Below, piece by piece: positions 14,821 through 24,543 of a DNA stretch of 64,000 nucleotides (position 1 is its first letter; each line of letters opens with the position of its first letter). The stretch is from CAVQZA01 sp963718355 (GTDB lineage: Bacteria; Actinomycetota; Thermoleophilia; Gaiellales; Gaiellaceae). The notes beneath the pieces are model-generated. The model made no database searches. It was not told where the DNA came from and was given only the letters and a program-made list of their open reading frames with translations. The position numbers and the translations under genes are program-made. The stretch is from assembly GCA_963718355.1 (NCBI GenBank), contig CAVQZA010000020.1, positions 186,001-250,000 of the forward strand. The letters are read 5' to 3'.

Positions 14821-15268
14821 GAGCATCGCGGTCGTCCGCGAGCTCGTGATCGACGCGAGCCCGGAGACCGTCTGGGAGTTCTTCGTCGACCCGGAGAAGG
14901 CGACGCGGTGGATGGGAATGCGCGCCACCTTCGACGCACGCCCCGGCGGCGAGTTTCGCGTCGAGGTGATCCCGGGCCACACCGCCGCGGGCGAGTTCGT
15001 CGAGCTTGATCCGCCGCACCGGCTCGTCTACACGTTCGGCTGGGAGGACGGCGTGAGCGTGATTCCGCCCGGCGGCTCGACCATCGAGATCGAGCTCACT
15101 CCGAGCGGCGCCGGGACGGCGCTCCGCTTCACCCACCGCGACCTGCCGAGCGAGGCGGCCGCCGAGTCGCACGGGACAGGCTGGGACCACTACCTCGGCC
15201 GGCTCGTGATCACCGCCGCAGGCGGCGACCCGGGTGTCGATCCCTGGGTCACCGGAGAGACGTCATGA
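14804..15268 (+). CDS. SRPBCC (AHSA1-like) domain protein
   Basis: 154 aa START/SRPBCC fold: VRELVIDASPETVWEFFVDPEKATRWMG at the N-terminus, GGEFRVEV, EFVELDPPHRLVYTF and a C-terminal GWDHYLGRLV helix, typical of the AHSA1/CalC group that binds hydrophobic small molecules. ATG preceded by GAGAGGAAG. Paired with the upstream ArsR-type regulator and the downstream glyoxalase-like gene (ATGA overlap). Ligand unknown. Confidence 0.88.
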   Translation: MESTTESIAVVRELVIDASPETVWEFFVDPEKATRWMGMRATFDARPGGEFRVEVIPGHTAAGEFVELDPPHRLVYTFGWEDGVSVIPPGGSTIEIELTPSGAGTALRFTHRDLPSEAAAESHGTGWDHYLGRLVITAAGGDPGVDPWVTGETS

Positions 15269-15612
15269 CGGGCGAGGTGATCCACTTCGAGGTGGTCGGC
15301 AGGGACCTGCCGGCGCTGCAGAGCTTCTACGGCGACCTGTTCGGCTGGAAGACGCAGGCGATCCCCGAGATGGGGTACGCGATGGTCGAGAAGGAAGGCG
15401 ACGGGATCGCCGGCGGGCTCGGGCAATCGCAGGACGGCGGGCCGGGACACGTCACGTTCTACGTCTCGACCGACGATCCGCAGGCGATCCTCGACAAGGC
15501 CGAGGCGCTGGGCGGCAAGACCGTGATGCCGGTCACGGAGCTTCCGCAGGTCACGCTCGCGATGTTCGCGGACCCCGAGGGCCACGTGATCGGGCTCGTC
15601 AAGGGGATGTAG
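15265..15612 (+). CDS. Glyoxalase/bleomycin-resistance (VOC) superfamily protein
   Basis: 115 aa, one beta-alpha-beta-beta-beta VOC unit pair (HFEVVGRDLPALQSFYGDLFGWKTQ at the N-terminus, MFADPEGHVIGLVKG at the C-terminus). The N-terminal His and C-terminal Glu/His region may bind metal, but several VOC proteins of this small type are uncharacterised. ATG in an ATGA overlap with the SRPBCC gene. Confidence 0.85.
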   Translation: MTGEVIHFEVVGRDLPALQSFYGDLFGWKTQAIPEMGYAMVEKEGDGIAGGLGQSQDGGPGHVTFYVSTDDPQAILDKAEALGGKTVMPVTELPQVTLAMFADPEGHVIGLVKGM

Positions 15613-15628
15613 AGAGCAGTTGCGCTGC

Positions 15629-15663
15629 GGGCGCACGGACGACACCATCTCGTCCGTGCGCCC
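15629..15663. promoter_or_regulatory. Perfect 14-bp hairpin spanning the lipoprotein start
   Basis: Arms 15629-15642 and 15650-15663 pair perfectly around a 7-nt loop. The hairpin lies 17 nt after the VOC stop and covers the GTG start (15656) of the lipoprotein gene. It could end the upstream operon, or hide the downstream start. No T-run follows. Confidence 0.6.
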
Positions 15664-16332
15664 GCTTCTCGCCCTGGCACTGCTCATCGCGCTCGCCGGC
15701 TGCGGCGCCGCTGCGAAAGGCCCGCCGCCCGCGCAGATCGTCACCGCCTCGACGAAGGCGACCGGGGCCGAGAAGAGCTTCCACTTCGTCTACGACGAGC
15801 AGCACGGACCGGCCGCGAAGAAGGGCCTCCACCTGATCTTCGCCGAGGGCGACGTCAAGCTCCCCGGCGATGTCCAGGCGGACGTGACAGGGACGCTGCT
15901 CGGGCTGCCGCTGCGCTCGGAGCTGATCGTCGTCGGCGGCCACTACTACATCCGCAATCCGTTCACGAAGGCCTGGCAGTCGGTGAGCGTTGCGACGAAT
16001 CCCGTCGCGTTCTTCAATCCGGCCAAGGGCGTGCTCGCCGTGATCGCCGGCGCGACGCAGCTGAAGGGCAACGGCAGCGAGAAGATCGACGGCCAGGACG
16101 CGTGGCGTGTGACGGGCAGGGTGCCGGTGAGCGCGATCTCGCCGATCCTCGGCAACCCGCCGAGCGCGAAGCTCGTCGACGTCGAGCTCTGGATCGACAA
16201 GCAGAGCTCGCGCCTGCTCCGAGTGCGTGTGTCGGGCCCGGTCGAGTCGGGCGACCCGTCGAACGCCTCGCGCACCGTCGATCTCTCGCACTACGGGAAG
16301 GCCGTCGTGATCAAGCCGCCGGTCACGTCGCC

Positions 16333-16336
<4 letters not shown>
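15656..16336 (+). CDS. Lipoprotein of LppX/LprAFG-like type
   Basis: 226 aa from GTG 15656. The N-terminus is a lipoprotein signal (LLALALLIALAGC) with lipobox LAGC at about residue 16. The body (FHFVYDEQHGP, AEGDVKLPGDVQADVTGTL, PLRSELIVVGGHYYIRNP, LVDVELWIDKQSSRLLRV) matches the curved-beta-sheet LppX/LprG family that carries lipids or glycolipids in mycobacteria. A TTG at 15620 is an alternative start but would put 12 polar residues before the signal. The stop overlaps the ABC ATPase gene, so the lipoprotein may work with that transporter. Confidence 0.82.
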
Positions 16337-16955
<619 letters not shown>

Positions 16956-16959
<4 letters not shown>

Positions 16960-18296
16960 GGGCGATCGGGCTGATGCTCGGAAAGGACGTGCGCCTCCTG
17001 CGGCGCGCGCCGGCGCTGCTCGGCGCGCTGATCGTCTACCCGCTCGTCGTCGCGCTCCTCGTCGGGCTCGTCGTCCGCTACGCGGGCGAGCAGCCGCGCG
17101 TCGCGCTCGTCGCGCCCGAGGGGCTGCCGAGCGTGATCGTCGTCGGCACGCAGACCTTCGACCTCCAGCATCTCTTCGACAACGCGAAGGAGGTGAAGCT
17201 CGTGCGGATGCCCGCGGCGAAGGCCGAGCACCAGCTCTCCTCGGGCCAGGTGCTCGCGATCCTGACCGTGCCGAAGGGCTTCACATCGCAGCTCCGCGGG
17301 CTGCAGCAGAGCCCGAAGCTGATCCTCAAGACGAGCCGCGGCGGGCTCTCGACGCGCGTGGTCGAGAAGATGCGCTCGTTCGTCTACTCGACGAACCTCG
17401 ACCTCCAGAAGGCCTACATCCAGGCGAACCTGGCCGCGGTCGACCTGTTGCTGAAGGGCGGCGACGGCTCGATCGGGAGCACGAAGTTCAGCCTGCTCGG
17501 GATCCACCGCGCGCAGGCTCGGCTCGCGGTGCTCGCGCGCTCGCCCGACCCCGCGACCGCCGCGCGCGCGAAACAGCTCGGCGTCTTCATGGGCCAGCTC
17601 GACGGCGCGGTCGGCCAGGTCGGCGCGTTCCTTCAGGCGACCGCGAACCCGATTCAGCTGGTCCACGTCACGCAGGGCGGGCGCTCGTGGATCCTCTCGG
17701 CGCAGGTGCAGGCCTACGCGCTGGCGCTGGCGCTCGCGTTCGTGGCGGTGCTGCTCGGCGCGGGCGCGATCGTCGCGGAGCGCGAGGAGAACGTGCTCGG
17801 CCGGCTCGTCGGCGGGCTCGTCGGCTTCGGGCGGCTGATCGCGGAGAAGATCGCGTTCGTGACGCTCGTCGCGGCCGGGCTCGGCCTGCTGCTCGCGCTC
17901 GCATTCGGCGTCATCGTCGAGCTGGGCCATGTCTCGGGCGGACAGCCGTGGCAGCGGCTGCCGCTGCTCCTCGCCGGGCTCCTGCTCGCCGCGGCGGCGT
18001 TCGGCGCCTTCGGCGTCCTCGTGGGCGCGCTCGCGCGCGAGGCGGGCACAGCGACCCTGTTCGCGTTCCTCGTCGCGCTGCCGCTGACGCTCCTCTCGGT
18101 CGTTCCGCATGGGACGGCGCCCGTGGTCGGCTGGTTCGGCGCACTGTTCCCGTTCGGCCACGCCGTGCACGCGTTCACCGTCGCGCTGTACGACGCGCAT
18201 CCAGCAGGCCTGTTCCTGCACGAGTGCGCGTGGCTCGTCGCGCTGGCGCTCGTGTACGGCCTCGCCGCGCGCGCGGCGGCCCGGCGGCTGCTCTAA
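16956..18296 (+). CDS. ABC-2 type transporter permease
   Basis: 446 aa. One membrane helix near the N-terminus (ALLGALIVYPLVVALLVGLVV), a large extracytoplasmic domain (about residues 45-245), then five C-terminal helices, the YhgE/Pip or ABC-2 layout. GTG start in a GTGA overlap with the ATPase. With the upstream lipoprotein this forms an exporter operon. The TAA stop is part of a TAATTT that could serve as the -10 box of tRNA-Leu. Confidence 0.87.
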
Positions 18297-18309
18297 TTTC
18301 GCTGACCAC

Positions 18310-18393
18310 GCGGACGTGGCGGAACTGGTAGACGCGGCGGGTTTAGGTCCCGTTGGGCGAAAGCTCTTGGAGGTTCAAGTCCTCTCGTCCGCA
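18310..18393 (+). tRNA. tRNA-Leu(TAG)
   Basis: 84 nt with the long variable arm of class II tRNAs. Acceptor GCGGACG/CGTCCGC, anticodon stem GCGGG/CCCGT, loop TTTAGGT (anticodon TAG, reads CTA), T arm GGTTCAAGTCC. Discriminator A; CCA not encoded. Confidence 0.95.
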
Positions 18394-18438
18394 TTTCGAA
18401 CGGCTGACGCGGCGGCCAGCCACCCTCTCTCTGCTTGA

Positions 18439-19794
18439 ATGGCCGCGATGTCCTCGCAGGTAGAAGAGCTGGCCGGCAACACCGTTCGTCTCACGGTCGA
18501 CGTGCCGAGCCACGACGTGCACCACGCCGTCGAGCACGCTGCGAACGACCTGGCCGAGAGCGTCAAGATCCCCGGCTTCCGCCCGGGTAAGGTGCCGATG
18601 CCGGTGCTGATCCAGCGCGTCGGCAAGGAGCGCCTCTACACCGAGGCCGTCGAGAGCCACATCAACGGCTGGTTCTGGAACGCGGCGGCGCGGGCGCGCC
18701 TGCGCCCCGTCGCTAACCCGGAATATGACTTCGAGCTCCCGGCAAACGACTCCGAGCCGTGGAAGTTCACGGCGACCGTCGAGGTGATGCCGAAGCCCGA
18801 GCTCCCCGCGTGGTCCGAGCTCGAGGTGCCGTTCGCCGAGCCCGAGATTCCCGAGGGCCTCGTCGACCACGAGCTCGAGGTGCTGCGCTCCTCCGTCGCC
18901 GAGCTCGCCCCGGTCGAGGGTCGCGGCGCGCAGGCGGGAGACACCGTCGTGATCGACCTCGTCTCACCCGGCGGCGAGACCCAGCACGACTACGTCGTCC
19001 AGCTCGGCGCCAACCGCCTCGTGGAGGAGGTTGAGCAGGGCGTCCTCGGCATGACCGCCGGCGAGTCGCGCGAGATCGTCTTCGAGCTCGCAGACGAGAC
19101 GACCGGCACCGTCGACGTCGAGCTGAAGGAGATCAAGGAGCACATCCTGCCCCCGCTCGACGACGACCTCGCGAAGAGCGCGAGCGAGTTCGACACGCTC
19201 GCCGAGCTGCGCGCCGACGTCGAGCACCGACTCCAGGAGCAGCTCGACGCCGAGGCCGACGGCCAGTTCCGCTCGGCGGTCATCGACGCGCTCGTCGAGG
19301 CAGCGCACGTCCATGCGAGCGGGCCGCTCGTCGAGACCCGCGCACGCGAGCTCCTGAACGGGCTCGTGCGCTCGGTGGAGGGCCGCGGGATTCCGTTCGA
19401 GACCTACTTGCAGATGACCGGCGGCTCCGCCGACGAGCTGATCCAGCGCGTCCGCGCCGAGGCAGCGCATTCCGTCGCCCGCGAGGTCACGCTCGAGGCA
19501 GCGGCCGAGAAGCTCGACCTCAAGGTCGAGGATTCCGAGGTCGACGAGCTCGTCCGCGAGCAGGCCGAGGCGGCCGGCGAGGACGCTGACGAGGTGCTCG
19601 CCGAGCTGCACGAGCGCGGCGAGTACGAGCGCCTCCGCGAGGACCTGCGCCTGCGCGACACGCTCGATGCGATCGCCGCCGAGGTCAAGCGAATCCCGGT
19701 CGAGCTGGCCGAGGCACGCGAAGCGATCTGGACTCCCGAAAAGGAAAAGCAACAGACCGAGACGAAGCTATGGACCCCCGGTAGCAAGGAGTAG
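18439..19794 (+). CDS. tig: Trigger factor, ribosome-associated chaperone
   Basis: 451 aa. The ribosome-docking signature GFRPGKVP is at about residues 53-60, followed by the peptidyl-prolyl isomerase domain (about residues 155-240) and a long helical C-terminal arm domain. Binds L23 at the exit tunnel and shields nascent chains. An internal ATG three codons on (MSSQVEEL) is an equally good start. It leads tig-clpP-clpX, the conserved proteostasis cluster. Only 45 nt separate it from tRNA-Leu. Confidence 0.96.
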   Translation: MAAMSSQVEELAGNTVRLTVDVPSHDVHHAVEHAANDLAESVKIPGFRPGKVPMPVLIQRVGKERLYTEAVESHINGWFWNAAARARLRPVANPEYDFELPANDSEPWKFTATVEVMPKPELPAWSELEVPFAEPEIPEGLVDHELEVLRSSVAELAPVEGRGAQAGDTVVIDLVSPGGETQHDYVVQLGANRLVEEVEQGVLGMTAGESREIVFELADETTGTVDVELKEIKEHILPPLDDDLAKSASEFDTLAELRADVEHRLQEQLDAEADGQFRSAVIDALVEAAHVHASGPLVETRARELLNGLVRSVEGRGIPFETYLQMTGGSADELIQRVRAEAAHSVAREVTLEAAAEKLDLKVEDSEVDELVREQAEAAGEDADEVLAELHERGEYERLREDLRLRDTLDAIAAEVKRIPVELAEAREAIWTPEKEKQQTETKLWTPGSKE

Positions 19795-19796
19795 CG

Positions 19797-20381
19797 ATGA
19801 GCCCGTTGATTCCGATGGTGATCGAGCAGACCTCGCGCGGCGAGCGTTCGTTCGACATCTATTCCCGTCTGCTCAATGAGCGGATCATTTTCCTCGGCAC
19901 CCCGATCGACGACCAGATCGCGAACCTGATCGTGGCGCAGCTGCTCCACCTCGAGTCCGAGGATCCGGACAAGGACATCTCGATCTACATCAACTCGCCG
20001 GGCGGCCAGGTGTACGCCGGCCTCGCGATCTACGACACGATGCAGTTCATCAAGCCCGACGTGCAGACCATCTGCGTGGGCATCGCGATGTCGATGGGCG
20101 CGGTGATTCTCGCCGGCGGCACGAAAGGGAAGCGCATGGCGCTGCCGAATGCCAAGATTCTGATCCACCAGGTGACGAGCGGCTTCCAGGGGCAGGCGAC
20201 GGACATCGAGATCCAGGCACGCGAGACGATCGCGTTGAAGCGACGCCTGGAGGAGATCATCTCGCACCACACCGGCAAGCCGGCCGAGGAAGTCTCCAAG
20301 GACATGGAGCGCGACTACTACATGACGTCCGAAGAAGCGAAGACGTACGGCATCATCGACAACGTCATCGCGCACCGCTAG
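19797..20381 (+). CDS. clpP: ATP-dependent Clp protease proteolytic subunit
   Basis: 194 aa. Catalytic Ser in GIAMSMGAVILAGG (about residue 98), His in NAKILIHQV (about residue 123) and Asp in the region about residue 172. The N-terminal ERSFDIYSRLLNERIIFLG is typical. Forms the tetradecameric chamber served by ClpX. Starts 2 nt after the tig stop. Only one clpP is present here, whereas many actinobacteria have a tandem clpP1-clpP2. Confidence 0.97.
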   Translation: MSPLIPMVIEQTSRGERSFDIYSRLLNERIIFLGTPIDDQIANLIVAQLLHLESEDPDKDISIYINSPGGQVYAGLAIYDTMQFIKPDVQTICVGIAMSMGAVILAGGTKGKRMALPNAKILIHQVTSGFQGQATDIEIQARETIALKRRLEEIISHHTGKPAEEVSKDMERDYYMTSEEAKTYGIIDNVIAHR

Positions 20382-20424
20382 CTGGACTAACTGCGGCAGG
20401 CGCGCTACAAGGAGTATCGAGACC

Positions 20425-21705
20425 ATGGCCCGAGCGAGCGACGGAAACGAGCAGCTGCTCTGCAGCTTTTGTGGCAAGAGCCAGCGCCAGGTGAAGAAGC
20501 TGATCGCCGGCCCCGGCGTGTACATCTGCGACGAGTGCATCGATCTCTGTAACGAGATCATCGACGAGGAGCTCACGACCCCGGCCCAGCTCGACCTCGC
20601 GAACCTGCCGCGGCCGATGGACATCTACTCGGTTCTCAACGACTACGTGGTCTCGCAGGAGGAGGCGAAGCGGACTCTCGCGGTCGCCGTCTACAACCAC
20701 TACAAGCGCGTCCAGATGGGCACCGAGGAAGGTGACGTCGAGCTCCAGAAGTCGAACATCCTCCTGCTCGGGCCGACGGGCTGCGGCAAGACATTGCTCG
20801 CCCAGACGCTCGCGCGGATCCTCAACGTCCCGTTCGCGATCGCCGATGCGACCGCGCTCACCGAGGCTGGCTACGTCGGCGAGGACGTCGAGAACATCCT
20901 CCTGAAGCTGATCCAGGCGGCGGACTTCGACATCAAGAAGGCCGAGACGGGGATCATCTACATCGACGAGGTCGACAAGATCGCGCGCAAGGCGGACAAC
21001 CCGTCGATCACACGCGACGTGTCGGGCGAGGGCGTCCAGCAGGCGCTGCTGAAGATCCTCGAGGGAACCGTCGCGTCGGTGCCGCCGCAGGGTGGGCGCA
21101 AGCACCCGCACCAGGAGTTCCTCTCGATCGACACCACGAACATCCTCTTCATCTGCGGCGGCGCGTTCGCCGGCCTCGACAAGATCATCGGCAAGAGGAT
21201 CGGCCAGAACGCGGTCGGCTTCGGTGCCGATGTCCGGTCCAAGAACTCCGTCGAGGCCTCCGAGCTGCTCACCAAGGTGATGCCGGAGGATCTGCTCAAC
21301 TTCGGGCTGATCCCCGAGTTCATCGGCCGCCTGCCGGTGATCTCGGCCGTGCATCAGCTGCGTAAGGAGGATCTCGTCCAGATCCTCACCGAGCCGAAGA
21401 ACGCACTCGTCCGCCAGTACCAGCGCTTCTTCGGCTACGACGACATCGAGCTCGTCTTCACCGACGACGCGCTCTGGGAGATCGCCCAGAAGGCGCTCGC
21501 CCGAGAGACGGGCGCGCGCGGGTTGCGCTCGATCATCGAGACCGCGCTGCTCGACGTGATGTTCGAGCTGCCGTCGCGCAAGGACGTCTCCAAGTGCGTG
21601 ATCACGAAGGAGACGATCGTGAAGGGGCTCAAGCCGACCCTCGTCACGAGCGCCGGACCGGCCACACTCGACGAGCCCGAAGAGCTCGCCGAAGAGTCGG
21701 CCTGA
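20425..21705 (+). CDS. clpX: Clp protease ATP-binding subunit ClpX
   Basis: 426 aa. N-terminal C4 zinc domain (CSFCGK...CDECIDLC, residues about 12-40), Walker A GPTGCGKT (about residue 114), Walker B IIYIDEVDKI, and the C-terminal sensor-2 region. Unfolds substrates for ClpP. The TGA is overlapped by the MaoC-type gene (CTGA). Confidence 0.97.
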   Translation: MARASDGNEQLLCSFCGKSQRQVKKLIAGPGVYICDECIDLCNEIIDEELTTPAQLDLANLPRPMDIYSVLNDYVVSQEEAKRTLAVAVYNHYKRVQMGTEEGDVELQKSNILLLGPTGCGKTLLAQTLARILNVPFAIADATALTEAGYVGEDVENILLKLIQAADFDIKKAETGIIYIDEVDKIARKADNPSITRDVSGEGVQQALLKILEGTVASVPPQGGRKHPHQEFLSIDTTNILFICGGAFAGLDKIIGKRIGQNAVGFGADVRSKNSVEASELLTKVMPEDLLNFGLIPEFIGRLPVISAVHQLRKEDLVQILTEPKNALVRQYQRFFGYDDIELVFTDDALWEIAQKALARETGARGLRSIIETALLDVMFELPSRKDVSKCVITKETIVKGLKPTLVTSAGPATLDEPEELAEESA

Positions 21706-22124
21706 CTCTCGAGCCTGGCCACGAGCTCGGCCCGAGCGCCTGGCTCGAGATCACGCAGGATCGGATCGACGCGTTCGCCGAGGCGACCGACGACCGGCAG
21801 GCGATTCACGTCGATCGCGACTTCGCCGCGTCCGGTCCGTTCGGGACGACGGTCGCGCACGGCCTGCTGACGCTCTCGCTGATCGTGCCGCTGTGGAGCG
21901 AGGTCGCCGAGCCGCACGACGGGACGACGATCAACTACGGGCTCAACAAGGTGCGCTTCCCCGCGCCGGTGCCGAGCGGCAGCCGGATCCGCGCGCGCTT
22001 CCGGGTCGAGAGCATCGAGCCGGTCAGCGGCGGGACGCAGGCGACGATCGCGGCGACGGTCGAGCGCGAGGGCGCGGACAAGCCTGTCTGCGCCGCGGAG
22101 CTCGTACTGCGGTTCCTCGCCTAG
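21702..22124 (+). CDS. MaoC-type (R)-hydratase/hot-dog protein (probable CTG start)
   Basis: 140 aa. Hot-dog hydratase features: WLEITQDRIDAFAEATDDRQAIHVDRDFA (residues about 14-42, with the catalytic Asp-x-His region) and FGTTVAHGLLTLSLI. Likely hydrates or dehydrates a 2-enoyl-CoA. The start must be CTG 21702 (LTLEPGHELG): the nearest canonical start upstream (GTG 21594) is 36 codons inside clpX, and the first one downstream is beyond the catalytic motif. The CTG overlaps the clpX stop as CTGA. The gene is inserted between clpX and valS. Confidence 0.85.
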   Translation: MTLEPGHELGPSAWLEITQDRIDAFAEATDDRQAIHVDRDFAASGPFGTTVAHGLLTLSLIVPLWSEVAEPHDGTTINYGLNKVRFPAPVPSGSRIRARFRVESIEPVSGGTQATIAATVEREGADKPVCAAELVLRFLA

Positions 22125-22143
22125 GCGAACTACGATTCTTTCC

Positions 22144-24543
22144 ATGGAACCGCTCTACAAGCCGGAAGGCGTCGAGGCCCGCTGGCAGGAGACGTGGGAG
22201 GCCGAAGGCCTCTACCACGCCGAGCCCGACCCGTCACGCGAGTCCTATGTGATCGCCGTCCCGCCGCCGAACGTGACCGGCGCGCTGCACATGGGCCACG
22301 CGCTGAACGGCTCGATCCAGGACACGCTGATCCGCTGGCACCGGATGCGCGGCTTCAACACGTTGTGGCAGCCGGGCTACGACCACGCGGGCATCGCCAC
22401 GCAAGCCGTGGTCGAGCGCGAGCTCGTGAAGCAGGGGACGACGCGCCAGGAGCTCGGCCGCGACGCGTTCGTCGAGAAGGTCTGGGAGTGGCTGCACGAG
22501 TACGGCGGCGTGATCATGGGCCAGTTCCGCCGGCTCGGCGCGTCGCTCGACTACTCGCGCGAGCGGTTCACGATGGACGACGGCTACATCCGCGCGGTGA
22601 TGACGTTCTTCGTCCACCTCTACGAGCGCGGCTGGATCTACCGCGCGAACCGGATCATCAACTGGTGCCCGGTCTGCGCGACGGCGATCTCCGATCTCGA
22701 GGTCGAGCACGTCGACATGGACGACACGCTCACCTACGTCCGCTACCCGTTCGCCGACGGCGATGGCTCCATCACGATCGCGACGGTGCGCGTGCCGACG
22801 ATCCTCGCCGACGTTGCCGTTGCGGTGCACCCCGACGACGAGCGCTACCGCGACGCGATCGGGCGCGACGTGATCGTGCCGGTGGTCGAGCGCCGCATTC
22901 CGGTGATTGCCGACTCGCGCGTCGAGCTCGGCTTCGGGACCGGCGCGCTGAAGATCACACCGGGCCACGATCCCACCGACTTCGCGATCGGCCGCGACCA
23001 CGGCCTGCCCGAGCCGATGGTGATCGGGCTCGACGGCCTGATGACCGACGGGCGGACCCAGGAGCAGGCCGAGCAGGACATCCTCGCCTGGCTCAAGGAG
23101 CACGACCAGCTCGAGAAGCGCGAGCACTACCGGCATTCCGTCGGAACCTGCGCGCGGACGCACAATCGCATCGAGCCGCTGATCTCGTTGCAGTGGTGGT
23201 GCGAGATGGCGGGCCTCGCGGCGCCCGCGATCACGGCGCTCCAGGAGCGGAAGGTGCGCTATCACCCCGAGTCGCAGCACCGCTTCGCGATCGACTCGCT
23301 CGAGACGATTCCCGACTGGTGCCTCTCGCGCCAGCTCTGGTGGGGACACCAGCTTCCGATCTGGTACTGCCCGGACGGTCACGTCACGGTCGCCTGGCCG
23401 CCGCCAGCGGCGTGCGCGGAGTGCGGCTCGACGCCGCTGACGCGCGACGAGGATGTGCTCGACACGTGGTTCTCGTCGGCGCTCTGGCCGTTCGCGACGC
23501 TCGGCTGGCCCGACGAGACGCCGTCGCTCGCCTCGTTCTACCCGGGCAACGTCAATTCGACCGCGCGCGAGATCATCCGCCTCTGGGAGAACCGGATGAT
23601 CATGGCCGGGCTCGAGCTGATGGGCGAGATCCCGTTCACCGACGTGATCATCCACTCGACCGTGCTCGCGACCGACGGGCGGCGGATGTCGAAGAGCCTC
23701 GGCAACGGCGTCGACCCGCTCGACGCTGTCGACAAGCACGGCGCGGACGCGACGCGCTACGGCCTGCTCAAGATCTCCTCGACCCAGGATGTGCGCTTCA
23801 GCTGGGGCGCGATCGAGGAGGGGCGCAAGCTCGCCAACAAGCTCTGGAACGTCTCACGGCTGATCCTCGAGAACGCCGGGGAAGCGCGTCCCGACTTCCG
23901 GCCCGCGAAGCTCGAGGAGGAATGGATCATCGCTCGGCTGGACGCGACACAGTCACAGGTCGAGGGGCACTTCGGTGAGTTCGACTTCGCGCACGCCGTC
24001 GACGCGCTCTATCACCTCACCTTCGACGACTTCTGCGACTGGTACGCGGAGGCGATCAAGCCGCGGCTCTACAACGAGGCCGACGAGGACGCGAGCGCTA
24101 CGGCGCTCGCGGTGTTGGAGCGGCTGCTCAAGCTCCTGCATCCCGTGATGCCGCATGTGACCGAGGAGATCTGGGGCAACCTTCCCGCGCGCGCGTCGCG
24201 GCTGATCGTCGCTCGGTGGCCCGAGCTCGACGGTCGCTTCGCGGAGACCGAGGCGCGGTTCGAGCCGATTCAGAGTGCGGCCGAGGCGTTCCGGAGGGCG
24301 GGAGTGCTCGCGAAGCTGGACGACGAGCAGCGGCGGATCTTCGACGCGGTCGTGAAGCCGGAGCGGGTCAAGACGAACGGCGACGTCGAGGGCGAGCGCG
24401 ACCGGCTGCGCAAGGAGATCGCGCGGGCCGAGGGGATGCTCGCGAACGAGCGCTTCGTCGCCAACGCGCCGGCCGACGTGGTCGACACCGAGCGCGAGAA
24501 GCTCGTCCGCTACCGGCGGGAGCTCGATGCCCTCGGCGACTGA
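22144..24543 (+). CDS. valS: Valyl-tRNA synthetase
   Basis: 799 aa class I synthetase. HIGH-type motif PPPNVTGALHMGHAL (about residues 38-52), KMSKS-type motif RRMSKSLGN (about residues 515-523), a CP1 editing domain between them and a C-terminal coiled coil (about residues 735-799). A TACGAT -10-like hexamer ends 7 nt before the ATG, so the mRNA is probably leaderless. The 3' end overlaps folC by 17 nt. Confidence 0.97.
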   Translation: MEPLYKPEGVEARWQETWEAEGLYHAEPDPSRESYVIAVPPPNVTGALHMGHALNGSIQDTLIRWHRMRGFNTLWQPGYDHAGIATQAVVERELVKQGTTRQELGRDAFVEKVWEWLHEYGGVIMGQFRRLGASLDYSRERFTMDDGYIRAVMTFFVHLYERGWIYRANRIINWCPVCATAISDLEVEHVDMDDTLTYVRYPFADGDGSITIATVRVPTILADVAVAVHPDDERYRDAIGRDVIVPVVERRIPVIADSRVELGFGTGALKITPGHDPTDFAIGRDHGLPEPMVIGLDGLMTDGRTQEQAEQDILAWLKEHDQLEKREHYRHSVGTCARTHNRIEPLISLQWWCEMAGLAAPAITALQERKVRYHPESQHRFAIDSLETIPDWCLSRQLWWGHQLPIWYCPDGHVTVAWPPPAACAECGSTPLTRDEDVLDTWFSSALWPFATLGWPDETPSLASFYPGNVNSTAREIIRLWENRMIMAGLELMGEIPFTDVIIHSTVLATDGRRMSKSLGNGVDPLDAVDKHGADATRYGLLKISSTQDVRFSWGAIEEGRKLANKLWNVSRLILENAGEARPDFRPAKLEEEWIIARLDATQSQVEGHFGEFDFAHAVDALYHLTFDDFCDWYAEAIKPRLYNEADEDASATALAVLERLLKLLHPVMPHVTEEIWGNLPARASRLIVARWPELDGRFAETEARFEPIQSAAEAFRRAGVLAKLDDEQRRIFDAVVKPERVKTNGDVEGERDRLRKEIARAEGMLANERFVANAPADVVDTEREKLVRYRRELDALGD

